The notes beneath the pieces are model-generated. The model did not search any database. It worked only from the letters and a program-made list of their open reading frames with translations, and had not been told where the DNA came from. The position numbers and the translations under genes are program-made. Below are positions 32,051 to 41,689 of a stretch of 64,000 nt of DNA, piece by piece (the stretch's first letter is position 1; every line of letters begins with the position of its first letter). Location of the stretch: contig NC_064622.1 of the NCBI RefSeq assembly GCF_023898315.1, positions 180,874,178 through 180,938,177 on the forward strand, written 5' to 3'. This DNA is from Schistocerca nitens. Its lineage: Eukaryota > Arthropoda > Insecta > Orthoptera > Acrididae.

Positions 32051-33581
32051 GCTGGGTGGCTATAATGAAACTTTCCCTATTTAACACATTATAACACGGA
32101 AACTAATTACCACCGTACGAGCACCAAACTTGGTATCATTAATTTCAAGGACATGGGGAAGAGAAATAATGCAGAATCGATTCACTTGAAACACTTTTAA
32201 TGTGCTGCTGAGGTACATCATACCATTACATAGCGGTAGCGCTACTGCTGCAAAAGGGGTTAATATCGCGCCCATCAGCTTGCAGAAGAGTCTGAAAGCG
32301 TAAGATTGCATTCTGCACAGCAGAATGAAGCATGTCCGTTGGTATGCTGGCTACCTCTCTTGATGTGCTACGGTTCAGATCAACACATGTGCGTATGTTC
32401 CCCACATAAACCCTGGCCTTCAAGTTAGCCACACAAGCAGAAATCACAGGGAGTGAGATCAGATGATCGTGCCAGCTACGCATTTGCAAACGATCGGCTG
32501 ACAATTTGATCGTTCAAATATGTTTCGGAGAAGCAGGTGAACTTCACTATCGACGTGCGGTGGGACCCCATCTATCATGAAAACCGGTGAGTTCAATGAG
32601 TCTCCCTCCAGTAGGGAGGGTATGACATGCTGGCGAAGCATAAGGCAGTAATGCTGACCAGTCACACTGCACGTCTTTGGTCCTTGAGTGCCAACCTGTT
32701 CAAAAGAGAATGGGCCGATGATGAACGTAGCCGTGAAGCCACACCATACGATGACACGTTCACCATACAGAGGAACGTCATGCACAGTGACTGGAGGTGA
32801 AGATCTCTACGCTAAGCAATTATGTGTGTTCACCTCACCCGTCAGAGAAAAATGAGCTCAGTCTGTCCATGGGATAGTCCAGGGCAAGCCCTCGTCAACT
32901 TCAGTCCTTACAAGAAAGTGGAGAGCGAATTCAACAAGTCGTTGTGCGTCCTGGGGTGCAAATTGCTGTACGATACGGATCTTGTGCGGATACCATTTGA
33001 GAATGGTTCGAAGCACCTTCCCTAGAGTGGACCACGGGATGTTCAAGTGTCGTGACACAGCACGCGCGCTGCCTGACGATCGGGAATTGTCCGCAGCGTT
33101 GTCTGCCACAGTAACAGCGATTTCATCAACCACCTGTGGTGCAGCCGTTCGTGAGCCACTTCTCGGAGCAACGCCCAGTTCTCCAGTTGATTCGAACCTC
33201 TTCATCATGATCCGCACAGCAGGTGGAGAAAGACGACCCTCCCGTAATCCTTTCAGCCGGCGATATTCTCGAAGTGCAGCTGCAGCATTACTGTTGTTTT
33301 GATAATAGAGCTTCACCAGTAATGCCCTGTTCCTTTGTTCGAAGCTCATGCTGACACATCAGCAAGTACACTGCGACTGGTCACGTGTGAGACTATGAAT
33401 CACATGATTTACCACAGGACCTTGTGGCCATAGTTGGATCTGGAAGGTTGCGTTGTGAGGTATGGAAATCGTGCACCCCATACTCTCGACAATGGTGCTA
33501 CCGAGTTTGGTACTCATTCGGTAAAAAGTTTTCGTGTTATAACATGTTAAATAGGGAAACTTTAATTATAACCTCCCAGTA
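32051..33581 (-). mobile_element. 1.5-kb Tc1/mariner-superfamily transposon
   Basis: The left end 'ctgggtggctataatgaaac' and, inverted, the right end 'ctgggaggttataattaaag' continue as ~45-bp TIRs through 'tttccctatttaaca'. TA lies at the right boundary. The length of ~1.53 kb and a collinear transposase suggest a once full-length copy. Confidence 0.88.
32226..33349 (-). pseudogene. Transposase relic (DUF4817/DDE_3 type)
   Basis: The minus strand from 33349 begins MSFEQRNRALLVKLYYQNN, an N-terminal helix-turn-helix region. It continues through 'AVRIMMKRFESTGELGV' and 'ARAVSRHLNIPWSTLGKVL' to about 32858. A frame change leads to 'MHDVPLYGERVIVWCGFT', 'VFMIDGVPPHVDSEVHLL' (second catalytic Asp) and, after another change, 'VNLKARVYVGNIRTCVDLN'-like C-terminal sequence. 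The third catalytic block around 32470 is eroded. At least three frame breaks make it inactive. It shares architecture with the transposases at 36.4-37.0 and 56.3-57.4 kb, but its TIRs are different. Confidence 0.85.
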
Positions 33582-34477
33582 TAACACTACCAGTTGCTTC
33601 TAAATTAGCAGTACACTGAGTATGTTACTCCTGTGGATAGATGGTTATTTGACCGTGGGTGTGCGTAATGGAAAGGTATCGGAGTAATTTTGATTCTCTA
33701 GAGAGTTCTATTGAAGTGAAGCAGTAGCAGAACAGACGAGAATCTAACCAAGGTTCTCTTAGTAACAATCTGAAATTACGCAAAAAGAAACGGTCGCCAC
33801 CATAATTAGGCAAAGTTGTATCAAGTACTAGTATGTTTCATAAAGAAAGTTGACTATTGTGTTTTGCAAATAATATACCAAGCAGTAACGCAACTTATGA
33901 AGCAATGTAACTGTACTTTGATATGAGCAACGGGGAAGGAATAGTAAGGGTTTTTCCAACAACTGGCTGTCGGTAACTCTTACTGTCTGTATTTTAAAGG
34001 AGAAAGCTGATGATTATTATAAGTAGATAATTACTGACGATGGAACAATATTAGCTTTGATAAGCGGTTCTGTTATGAACTTAATTATTGTAAAATACTG
34101 TCCTTGAAAAGATAGTCAAGTAATTACTTTCTCAGTTTCTAATATTGTTTGTGTTCTCGAGGCGTATTCACTTCCTTACACTATTTCGCTCAAATGGAAC
34201 ATTTGTTATCTGTATCTATTATAGACAGTTGCTTATTACAGCACATAAATGTTAGAGAGCTGAAAAGTGCTGCGCAGTGCTGTAGTTGTAATACAAACTA
34301 ACATATAGCTCAACAATTTGCATCAAGATCCAGAAACCAGACTATCAGGAGGCTCAGATCGAGACGGAATGTTTCAGTTGAAACACAATATGAGAAACGT
34401 TATTAACTATATACACGTAAAATCGTATACACAGTTGCTTCCACACCTGCACAATAGTTAATTGTTATACTGGCCTT
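33582..34477. other. Unassigned AT-rich stretch
   Basis: No gene or repeat was recognised. Confidence 0.3.
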
Positions 34478-35040
34478 CAGTCTACCAGACGGCGCCCTCA
34501 AGTGGGATGACGACATACAACAAATAGTAGAAAAAGCAGATGCGAGACTGAGATTCATGGGAAGAATCGTTAGGAAATTTGATTCGTCCAGAACAGAAAT
34601 GGCTTACAAGTCTCTCGTTCGATCGCTTCTTGAGTGTTGTTCAGCAATCTGGGACTCTTATTAGTTAGGACTGATAGAATAAACGGAGAAAATCCATCGA
34701 AGGACGGCACGTTTCGTCACGGGATCGTTCTGTCGGCGCAAAAGCAGAGGCAGACAAGAGAGGTGTTGTGTATCACACAGAAGTTTACCATTCAAATTTA
34801 TAGGGAATGCTTTCCTGGAAGAGTCGGGAAACAGTTTGCGTCATCCTACATAAGTCTCGAGAAACGACCACAACGAGAAAATTCGAGAAAATAGAGCTAA
34901 TACAGAGGCTTACCGATAATCATTATTGCCACGCGCCATTTGTGAATGGAACAGGGAAGGGGAAATCAGTGTTAGTTGTAGCAGAAGTACCCTTCGCCAC
35001 AATGTCAGGTGACTTGCGGTGTACTGATGTAGATGTATAA
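34478..35040 (+). pseudogene. CR1/L2-like LINE 3' end
   Basis: One frame reads 'LKWDDDIQQIVEKADARLR', then 'MAYKSLVRSLLECCSAIW', then 'RRTARFVTGSFCRRKS', the familiar order at the end of CR1-like reverse transcriptases. Further down, 'LPRAICEWNREGEIS' matches the usual closing segment. The unit ends in 'gtactgatgtagatgta', a short-period GATGTA tail. Stops at several points and absence of the RT core indicate a 5'-truncated, decayed copy. Confidence 0.8.
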
Positions 35041-36245
35041 CTTTACAGTTCTCTGTCTCTCGTACAAGGACTCCTTAATGAAATCTCGCAGTACCAAGGT
35101 ATCGGTGGTACGCACACAACGACAGAGTTCAAAGCCACTGTCTTGCAATAGGACAGATTCTGCGTCAAACGTCTGCCATGGGCCTCGCGCACTTGAGTGT
35201 CGTGACTTTGACGCAAGTCACACACAACGAGGTATATTAGCCTGTGTTATGCTTAGGACAAGGCAAGCAAACTTGCGCGCCCTGTATCAATATTATCATT
35301 CACCTTATTATGAGAGCTATATTAGGTGCGTGGCTTGAGGCGTGTCTCAGATGTGTTAGAAACACTATGTCACTGTTCTTGCAGTAATGGTGGTGGTGGT
35401 GGGGGTGGTGGAGGGGGGGGGCGATGGGGTGTTCCTACGGCAATTTGCTAAGGATTTTAACCAAATGAATCTTCTTGGGAATTGACGCCTTGCTCAAGAA
35501 AAAAGGTTTTATCACTCAGTTTACGTCAGGTTCACGGACAGCTCAGCTTTTTGCCGGACTCCAAAAGATTGCATAGTCCCTATAAAAACACCAATGTCGA
35601 TTGCAAGACCAATCGATAGCTGCGATATATTGACACACAAGCTTAGTGGCAAGTAACAGTTAAACATTAACACGAAAATCATGTCGTTGCTGTGATCTGA
35701 ACATATGAAATCGAATCTATTTAGGAGTCTTGCTAGTTACCAAGAAGGGAAGTGTAGCCACGCTTTGACAACCTTAAGCCGTAATTTTAATAAAAAAATA
35801 AACTTTAATTATTTTAATCGAAGTATTTAAAAATCAGATATAAGAAAGGAATACAATATAATCATAAGAGAGTAAAGTAGTAAGAATACTCTAGATTAGA
35901 ATTAGTTTCTTTGTATTAATCTTTAAGTAATAGACTTAATGGTGTCGCGCTCACATTACTTTCAGATCTGTACTGTAACAATCTTGTTATCACTCGCTTC
36001 GATGTGATGTGTAATTGTGAACTGGAAGTTGAAACAATATATCAGTATTATTAATTTGTGTTCTGCTCGAATTATTCTAAAAAGTGAATTCGCCGTATGG
36101 TGGGAATTGATTTGAAGGTCACGAATTATTCCCAACCGTGATAAATCAGTTAAAGAAATAGAATCCCTTATTTTCGGAGATAGCTAAAGAGACCGAAATT
36201 ATTAACAGATAAGGAACGTGGACAACGAGCAGACTGAAGGGATAA
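35041..36245. other. Unassigned; G-rich tract at 35388-35429
   Basis: A TGG/GGGG-rich run (35388-35429) includes a 9-base G tract and could fold as a G-quadruplex on the + strand. The remainder is AT-rich with no recognised gene. Confidence 0.5.
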
Positions 36246-37178
36246 TACAGGGTTATTACAAATGATTGAAGCGATTTCACAGCTCTACAATAACTTCTTT
36301 ATTTGAGATATTTTCACAATGCTTTGCACACACATACAAAAACTCAAAAAGTTTTTTTAGGCATTCACAAATGTTCGATATGTGCTCCTTTAGTGATTCG
36401 GCAGACATCAAGCCGATAATCAAGTTCCTCCCACACTTGGCACAGCATGTCCCCATCAATGAGTTCGAAAGCATCGTTGATGCGAGCTCGCAGTTCTGGC
36501 ACATATCTTGGTAGAGGAGGTTTAAACACTGAATCTTTCACATAACCCCACAGAAAGAAATCGCATGGTGTTAAGTCGGGAGAGCGTGGAGGCCATGACA
36601 TGAATTGCTGATCATGATCTCCACCACGACCGATCCATCGGTTTTCCAATCTCCTGTTTAAGAGATGCCGAACATCATGATGGAAGTGCGGTGGAGCACC
36701 ATCCTGTTGAAAGATGAAGTCGGCGCTGTCGGTCTCCAGTTGTGGCATGAGCCAATTTTCCGCGGGCTACGCGTGAAACTTGCCCGCACGCGTTCAACCG
36801 TTTCTTCGCTCACTGCAGGCCGACCCGTTGATTTCCCCTTACAGAGGCATCCAGAAGCTTTAAACTGCGCATACCATCGCCGAATGGAGTTAGCAGTTGG
36901 TGGATCTTTGTTGAACTTCGTCCTGAAGTGTCGTTGCACTGTTATGACTGACTGATATGAGCGCATTTCAAGCACGACATACGCTTTCTCGGCTCCTGTC
37001 GCCATTTTGTCTCACTGCGCTCTCGAGCGCTCTGGCGGCAGAAACCTGAAGTGCGGCTTGAGCCGAACAAAACTTTATGAGTTTTTCTACGTATCTGTAG
37101 TGTGTCGTGACCATATGTCAATGAATGGAGCTACAGTGAATTTATGAAATCGCTTCAATCATTTGTAATAGCCCTGTA
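36246..37178 (-). mobile_element. Internally deleted transposon with near-perfect 34-bp TIRs
   Basis: The ends 'tacagggttattacaaatga' and, inverted, 'tacagggctattacaaatga' continue identically through 'ttgaagcgatttca' (one mismatch in 34 bp). TA ends fit the Tc1/mariner superfamily. At 933 bp it retains both termini but has lost the middle of its transposase gene. The well-preserved TIRs suggest recent mobilisation in trans. Confidence 0.92.
36365..37005 (-). pseudogene. Transposase with central deletion (DUF4817/DDE_3 type)
   Basis: The N-terminal part starts at 37005 (MATGAEKAYVVLEMRSYQSV) with a helix-turn-helix region (NSIRRWYAQFKASGCLCKG) to 'ARFTRSPRK'-like sequence near 36770. It joins, out of frame, the C-terminal part: 'FIFQQDGAPPHFHHDVRHLL' (second catalytic Asp), 'NRWIGRGG', 'PPRSPDLTPCDFFLWGYVK' (third catalytic Asp) and 'DVCRITKGAHIEHL'. 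The segment holding the first catalytic Asp is absent. The two halves total about 205 residues, well below the ~350 typical of the family. Confidence 0.9.
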
Positions 37179-37775
37179 CTTCATATTCGTTTTCTGAAAT
37201 TTTAACGTAGCGAGAATTACCGGTAAGCTATAAGATAGTCCATTGTTCAATAATCGGACAATGTTAACTATCAGTCTAGCATGTCTGGTCGCTGCAGAAA
37301 GCAGGCACTGAAATCATTTTTTCTGCCAAAAAGTAGTTTTAAAATATAACCACATTTCAGTTTGCAAGGCCCAAGATACCAGATAATGAAAGACACTGTA
37401 TCTGTGATTCATTTCTATCACAGAAGTAAATCAACGACGTTTAGTTCACGATAAACGTAAACTATGTTCAATCTGGATCTTGAATAGTTTTGCCTTCTTC
37501 CGTGTCCGTGAGATACGTCTATGTGTGCTTAATAATAAAATCTACTGCTAGAACTTAACAAGAAAGAAAGCACGTAAGCACAACGAACTTTTAATAAGAC
37601 CATCAATAAAAATAGCCATGGAAAGTTCCTTAAGACAGAAAAAACACGAAATGGCAATCGATATTTACAAAGAAGGAAAAGCTCCTAACATATCGATGAA
37701 ATTAACAAAATTTAGTAATTTAGTCTCAACGATGGCTTGTGTTATTAACTTAACTGAAGGGCCCCTTAATACATA
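37179..37775. other. Unassigned AT-rich stretch
   Basis: No gene was recognised. The ORF starting at 37618 runs into the next mariner fragment and lacks motifs. Confidence 0.3.
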
Positions 37776-38060
37776 CGATGGGAGTTCGATAAGTAATGTA
37801 ACCCTTTTTGTCAAAGGAGGTTGGTTTTATTCAGAATTCCAATACACCACATTATTCCGAATCTTTTGGCTGAAGAGCCCTATTTTTTAATATTATCTCC
37901 TTTCAATGCAATGGCCTTACGCCACCTTACTGGGAGGGCCTGTATGATCGTATGGTACCACTCTACTGGTCGACATCAGAGCCAGCTCCTTGCTGCATCA
38001 ATAACCTCCTCATAATCCACGTACTGCTTCCTGCGGAGTACATCCTCCTCCTACACCACC
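37776..38060 (-). mobile_element. Mariner fragment: TIR plus transposase C-terminus
   Basis: The left end 'gatgggagttcgataagtaa' resembles mariner termini. Inside it the minus strand gives 'EWYHTIIQALPVRW' and 'RKAIALKGDNIKK' followed by a stop, a recognisable mariner C-terminal signature. 'YEEVIDAARSW' precedes it. The rest of the element is missing beyond about 38060. Confidence 0.75.
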
Positions 38061-38535
38061 CCAGCCCTGCTTGTGAGACGATGGGAAAAGGCTCAGTCTG
38101 TGATTTAGAGGTAGGATCTCTCGACATGAAATTCAAATAAGTGTCAACAATATATTGTTCAATTCAATTGGCATATTATTTATTTAATCAGTTTGCGGGA
38201 GACAGGGTTCCTCATCTCTCCTTCCTCAATTGTGAAGTTGTGGGAAACAGACTGAAGAAGAAGGTGCTGTGTTTATTTTTGGTGGGGAATCTGTTCAACT
38301 GATAAGATGTTGAGAGAGGACTTTAAATAGTGTATTACCTGTGAGCATACAGCGGGGGACTCCATACATAGGCTCCTTCCTACTGAGGAATAGAAGGAAC
38401 TGATAATAAACCGAACATAGTGGTAATACTTTTCAGCAAATAATGGTGATGCATTTAGCAACTCATAGAGACTATTGGAATGACCAGTCAATCCACAGAG
38501 CAGGAGACAATTTCGTCCTGATCCACTACCCCAGA
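38061..38535. other. Unassigned stretch
   Basis: No gene was recognised. It is continuous with the sequence between and after the two SINEs that follow. Confidence 0.3.
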
Positions 38536-38726
38536 AAAAATGGCTCTGAGCACTATGGGACTTAACTTCTGAGGTCATCAGTCCCATAGAACTTAGAACT
38601 CCTTAAACCTAACGAACCTAAGGACATCACACACATCCATGCCCGAGGCAGGATTCGAACCTGCGACCGTAGCGGTCACGCGGTTCCAGACCGTAGCGCC
38701 TAGAACGGCACGGCCACCCCGGCCGG
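38536..38726 (-). repeat. tRNA-derived SINE with 13-bp target-site duplication
   Basis: Tail 'aaaatggctctgagcact' at the left, head 'ggccggggtggccgtgcc' at the right. An exact duplication 'ccactaccccaga' lies at 38523-38535 and 38727-38739. B box 'ggttcgaatcctgcc' is intact. Confidence 0.96.
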
Positions 38727-38818
38727 CCACTACCCCAGACTGAAGGAACCAAAGTGCTCCCTTTGGTGCAAGACCCACTACTGAAGGCCAGGATAGGTTC
38801 GAATGCAGCATTCTCTCA

Positions 38819-39015
38819 AAATGGTTCAAATGGCTCTGAGCACTATGGGACTCAACTGCTGAGGTCATTAGTCCCCTAGAACTTAGAACTAGTTAAACCT
38901 AACTAACCTAAGGACATCACAAACATCCATGCCCGAGGCAGGATTCGAACCTGCGACCGTAGCGGTCTTGCGGTTCCAGATTGCAGCGCCTTTAAGCGCA
39001 CGGCCACTTCGGCCG
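38819..39015 (-). repeat. tRNA-derived SINE with 14-bp target-site duplication
   Basis: Same family and orientation as the copy 90 bp to the left. An exact duplication 'gcagcattctctca' lies at 38805-38818 and 39016-39029. The head ends 'ccggccgaagtggccgtg'. The two copies inserted independently, since each has its own duplication. Confidence 0.96.
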
Positions 39016-39029
39016 GCAGCATTCTCTCA

Positions 39030-39984
39030 GTACTGGTATGTGGGCGTTATCTTAGTGTCCGACACACACCCTGAAAATTTCTCCCCAACATATTGTGGCG
39101 GCAACCTGTAAGATGATAAAACAACTACCTGATTCACCAAATAAAACACAGACTCTTTGAAACACGGCATTGCCATGAGGCTCTAGTCTACAAGACCCCT
39201 CGAAACGGTCCTACAATTGCTGTTGGAAGAATTTTCTGGGGAACTGAACTGACCAATAGCCTATAGCCCTGGTGCTTCAAACAAAAACAGATCATGGTTG
39301 AATACACGCTACCAAAAGTGAAGGATAATGCCTCACTGCTCTAATTATACATCGAAATTGGAATTAAAGAACCATCACCCATAAACAACACATCATAAGG
39401 CAACACACACACACACACAGACATTAGAATCACACATAAATATTGCAAATCATGTAACTAAATTTTGAAAACACGCTCCTTAGCGATAAGCGTATCAGTG
39501 GTATGCACTGACATTTGTGAACACAGATACCCTCCTCTACGTATTCCAAACAATACACGCAATCGCTAAGGCAGCCAAACAAATACTGAGCAGTAGTTCA
39601 CAAAACAGCAAAACAGAGGGCACTGCGAGCGTCACCACCGGGCCGGTGCGACCAGTCTACGTCTTAATCCCCCCCAGAGGAATGCGTGATACCAAATGTC
39701 GGCCTTTTTTGATCTCATGACCACGAACAAAGCATCGGATGATGTCATTCGTTTGATATTTTACACCTGGGGAATTCATGTTCGTGTGCTCTCTCTCTCT
39801 ATGTCTCACTTTCTCAAGTGGTTGCTTCCTGTCGGACAAAGCAGCTGATGGCGGCAACCCTTTGATATTCGAAGCCAGGAAATTCCCAACGAACCACCTC
39901 TGCTCTCCCTCATGTGCTCTGCCTAGGCCGTGGTATTCTCCACGAATACAGCACCCCTATCTGCTAAAGCTGAATCATTGAAGA
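39030..39984. other. Unassigned; possible promoter-proximal or LTR-like DNA
   Basis: Contains a CACACA run (39401-39418), C-rich 'aatcccccccagagg' at 39667 and CT repeats at 39788-39802, upstream of a TATA/Inr pair. No gene was recognised. Confidence 0.35.
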
Positions 39985-40022
39985 TATATAAAGCCTATCC
40001 CCAACCCCAGTCATCCTCATTC
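39985..40022 (+). promoter_or_regulatory. Candidate TATA/Inr core promoter
   Basis: 'tatataaag' at 39985-39993 and an arthropod-type initiator 'tcattc' at 40017-40022 are spaced so that the initiator A (40019) lies 34 bases after the first T of the TATA box. That is close to the arrangement in arthropod TATA promoters. A CAG-rich short frame (MKHSTAASSSSS) follows at 40104. It may belong to an LTR retrotransposon or a host gene, but no downstream gene could be tied to it. Confidence 0.4.
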
Positions 40023-40579
40023 TGTTATCATCCATGATTGTCAGTGTGCCTGTCTCCTTAATAGTGTGCTAATCGTCGATCTTTATTAGTTAGCTATTGC
40101 AAGATGAAGCATTCAACAGCAGCAAGCAGCAGCAGCAGCGTCATCATAAGTGTATATATTTTTCTTCAGTGTGGTACTGTGTGTATATGTAACACATTGC
40201 TGAGACATATTCGTTGAAAAAATTTCTTTCCAAGATTTCATAGTAGTACTGTGTGTACACATATTTTCTTGTTGCCAGAGATATATTCTTTGTTGTTTTA
40301 CACGGTTTCAAGGATAAAGAGGAGGAAAGCGTAGAGGTTGTGATACCTTCCACACTACAGTTATCATGAATATTCCCAAAATAATATTTTTTTGTCAAAT
40401 CAGTACCTTGCTGTTGTAGATGATGTTTTGGAGCTGGATCAGTGGATCCTTGGTTGTTCGGGTGACAGTAATGTGATGCCACAATCTGTGAAGGAGATGG
40501 AGCTGCATCACCTTGAGGAGACCTCGGTGGTGATTCCGAGTGAACTGAGAAATGGCACAGAGTCAAAGAGATATAGGTT
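40023..40579 (+). other. Short ORFs of unknown nature downstream of the promoter candidate
   Basis: A small frame at 40104-40219 begins with a Ser-rich run encoded by CAG repeats. Another at 40392-40589 (DDVLELDQWILGCSGD...) is acidic and more protein-like, but a SINE composite interrupts it at 40580. Neither resembles a family I know. Confidence 0.25.
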
Positions 40580-40868
40580 CCCAGAATGAGATTTTCACTC
40601 TGCAGCGGAGTGAGCGCTGATATGAAACTTCCTGGCAGATTAAAACTGTGTGCCCGACCGAGACTCGAACTCGGGACCTTTGCCTTTCGCGGGCAAGTGC
40701 TCTACCAACTGAGCTACCGAAGCACGACTCACGCCCGGCACTCTCAGATTTACTTCTGCCAGTACATCGTTTCCTACCTTCCAAACTTTAGAGCAGTTGC
40801 CCGCGAAAGGCAAAGGTCCCGAGTTCGAGTCTCGGTCGGGCACACAGTTTTAATCTGCCAGGAAGTTT
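40580..40868. repeat. Inverted SINE composite inserted as one unit
   Basis: A second-type SINE in minus orientation (40580-40785) is followed by an inverted partial copy in plus orientation (40795-40868). Both contain 'gcccgcgaaaggcaaaggtc' and 'gagtctcggtcgggcac' on opposite strands. A single 12-bp duplication 'gagatataggtt' lies at 40568-40579 and 40869-40880 and brackets the whole composite. The inverted pair therefore entered as one insertion and can fold back on itself. Confidence 0.88.
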
Positions 40869-40916
40869 GAGATATAGGTTATTTACACACACACTCACGC
40901 TGCTTACATATAATCA

Positions 40917-41440
40917 GTGATCTTTCTTTCCTTGCAACAGCAGCAAGTTATGTCTGGAACGTTGTACTTAATTTTTTCATTATTCTTCATCTTTCAGAAA
41001 GTGCCTCACCACAATACACTATGGCTTGGATACAGGGAGCGGCGAAGAAACAACCTTTCAGACAAGCTCCTGTTCAGCGCTCACAGCCATGTAAAGCGCT
41101 ACTCGTCACTGCGAGGGCAGCCACTGCCTCTGCACCAGCTCCGCTCCAGTGTCCGAAGCCCAGCCTCCCTCAGCCAACTGGCTCAGGTTTGTGGGACAGC
41201 CATCTTCCCAGCCACAGCCATGCTGCTCACACTGCAGCAGTACACCACCTCGTCCTCCCCCATGTTGCCAAACGCCAAGGTACGGGCAACTGCCTGCTCC
41301 TTGTCTCAGCCAACAGCGGCGTCATTGTCGTCATCTAGCTGTACTTACAGTAACAGTAGAATTCCAGCGGATAGTGGCAGTTCCCTCCCCCGACCTTTCC
41401 TAAAGGACATCAGATTAGTAACACCACACTGCAATTAGAA
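40917..41440 (+). other. GC-rich open region with splice-acceptor-like start; possible gag relic
   Basis: A strong polypyrimidine run 'ttattcttcatctttcag' ends at 40997 and precedes a 440-bp region open in all three + frames. One frame contains 'CSHCSSTPPRPPPC', which has the spacing of a retroviral-type CCHC knuckle but with Pro at the His position. This could be a Gypsy gag remnant or a spliced exon of unknown origin. All three frames being open mostly reflects base composition, so support is weak. Confidence 0.25.
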
Positions 41441-41689
41441 TACTCGGTGATCGCAGACGCTTTTGAGGAGCGAATCTCGTTCACTAGTATGAAGCACCCA
41501 GCGGAGGGTTCCGTGACCCTGTAGCGTGCCTACCTGTTCTGAAAACGGAGCTTCTCAAGGTTGTTAATGATCCGTGGTATCCCGCCATTAAATGCAGCAC
41601 ATAAAGTGCATCAAAGTGCCGCACACCCGAAACAGGCCTCTGATATTGAAGAGACAAGCTTTCAATATCTTTGGGGGGAAAATGGCGTG

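Noticed and set aside
40635..40860. Two facing tRNA genes
   Set aside because: They are the heads of a second-type SINE in inverted arrangement, bracketed by one target duplication.
41021..41438. Protein-coding exon at 41.0-41.4 kb
   Set aside because: All three + frames are open because of GC-rich composition. Only a weak CCHC-like motif and an acceptor-like site support it, so it is listed with low confidence and not as a gene.
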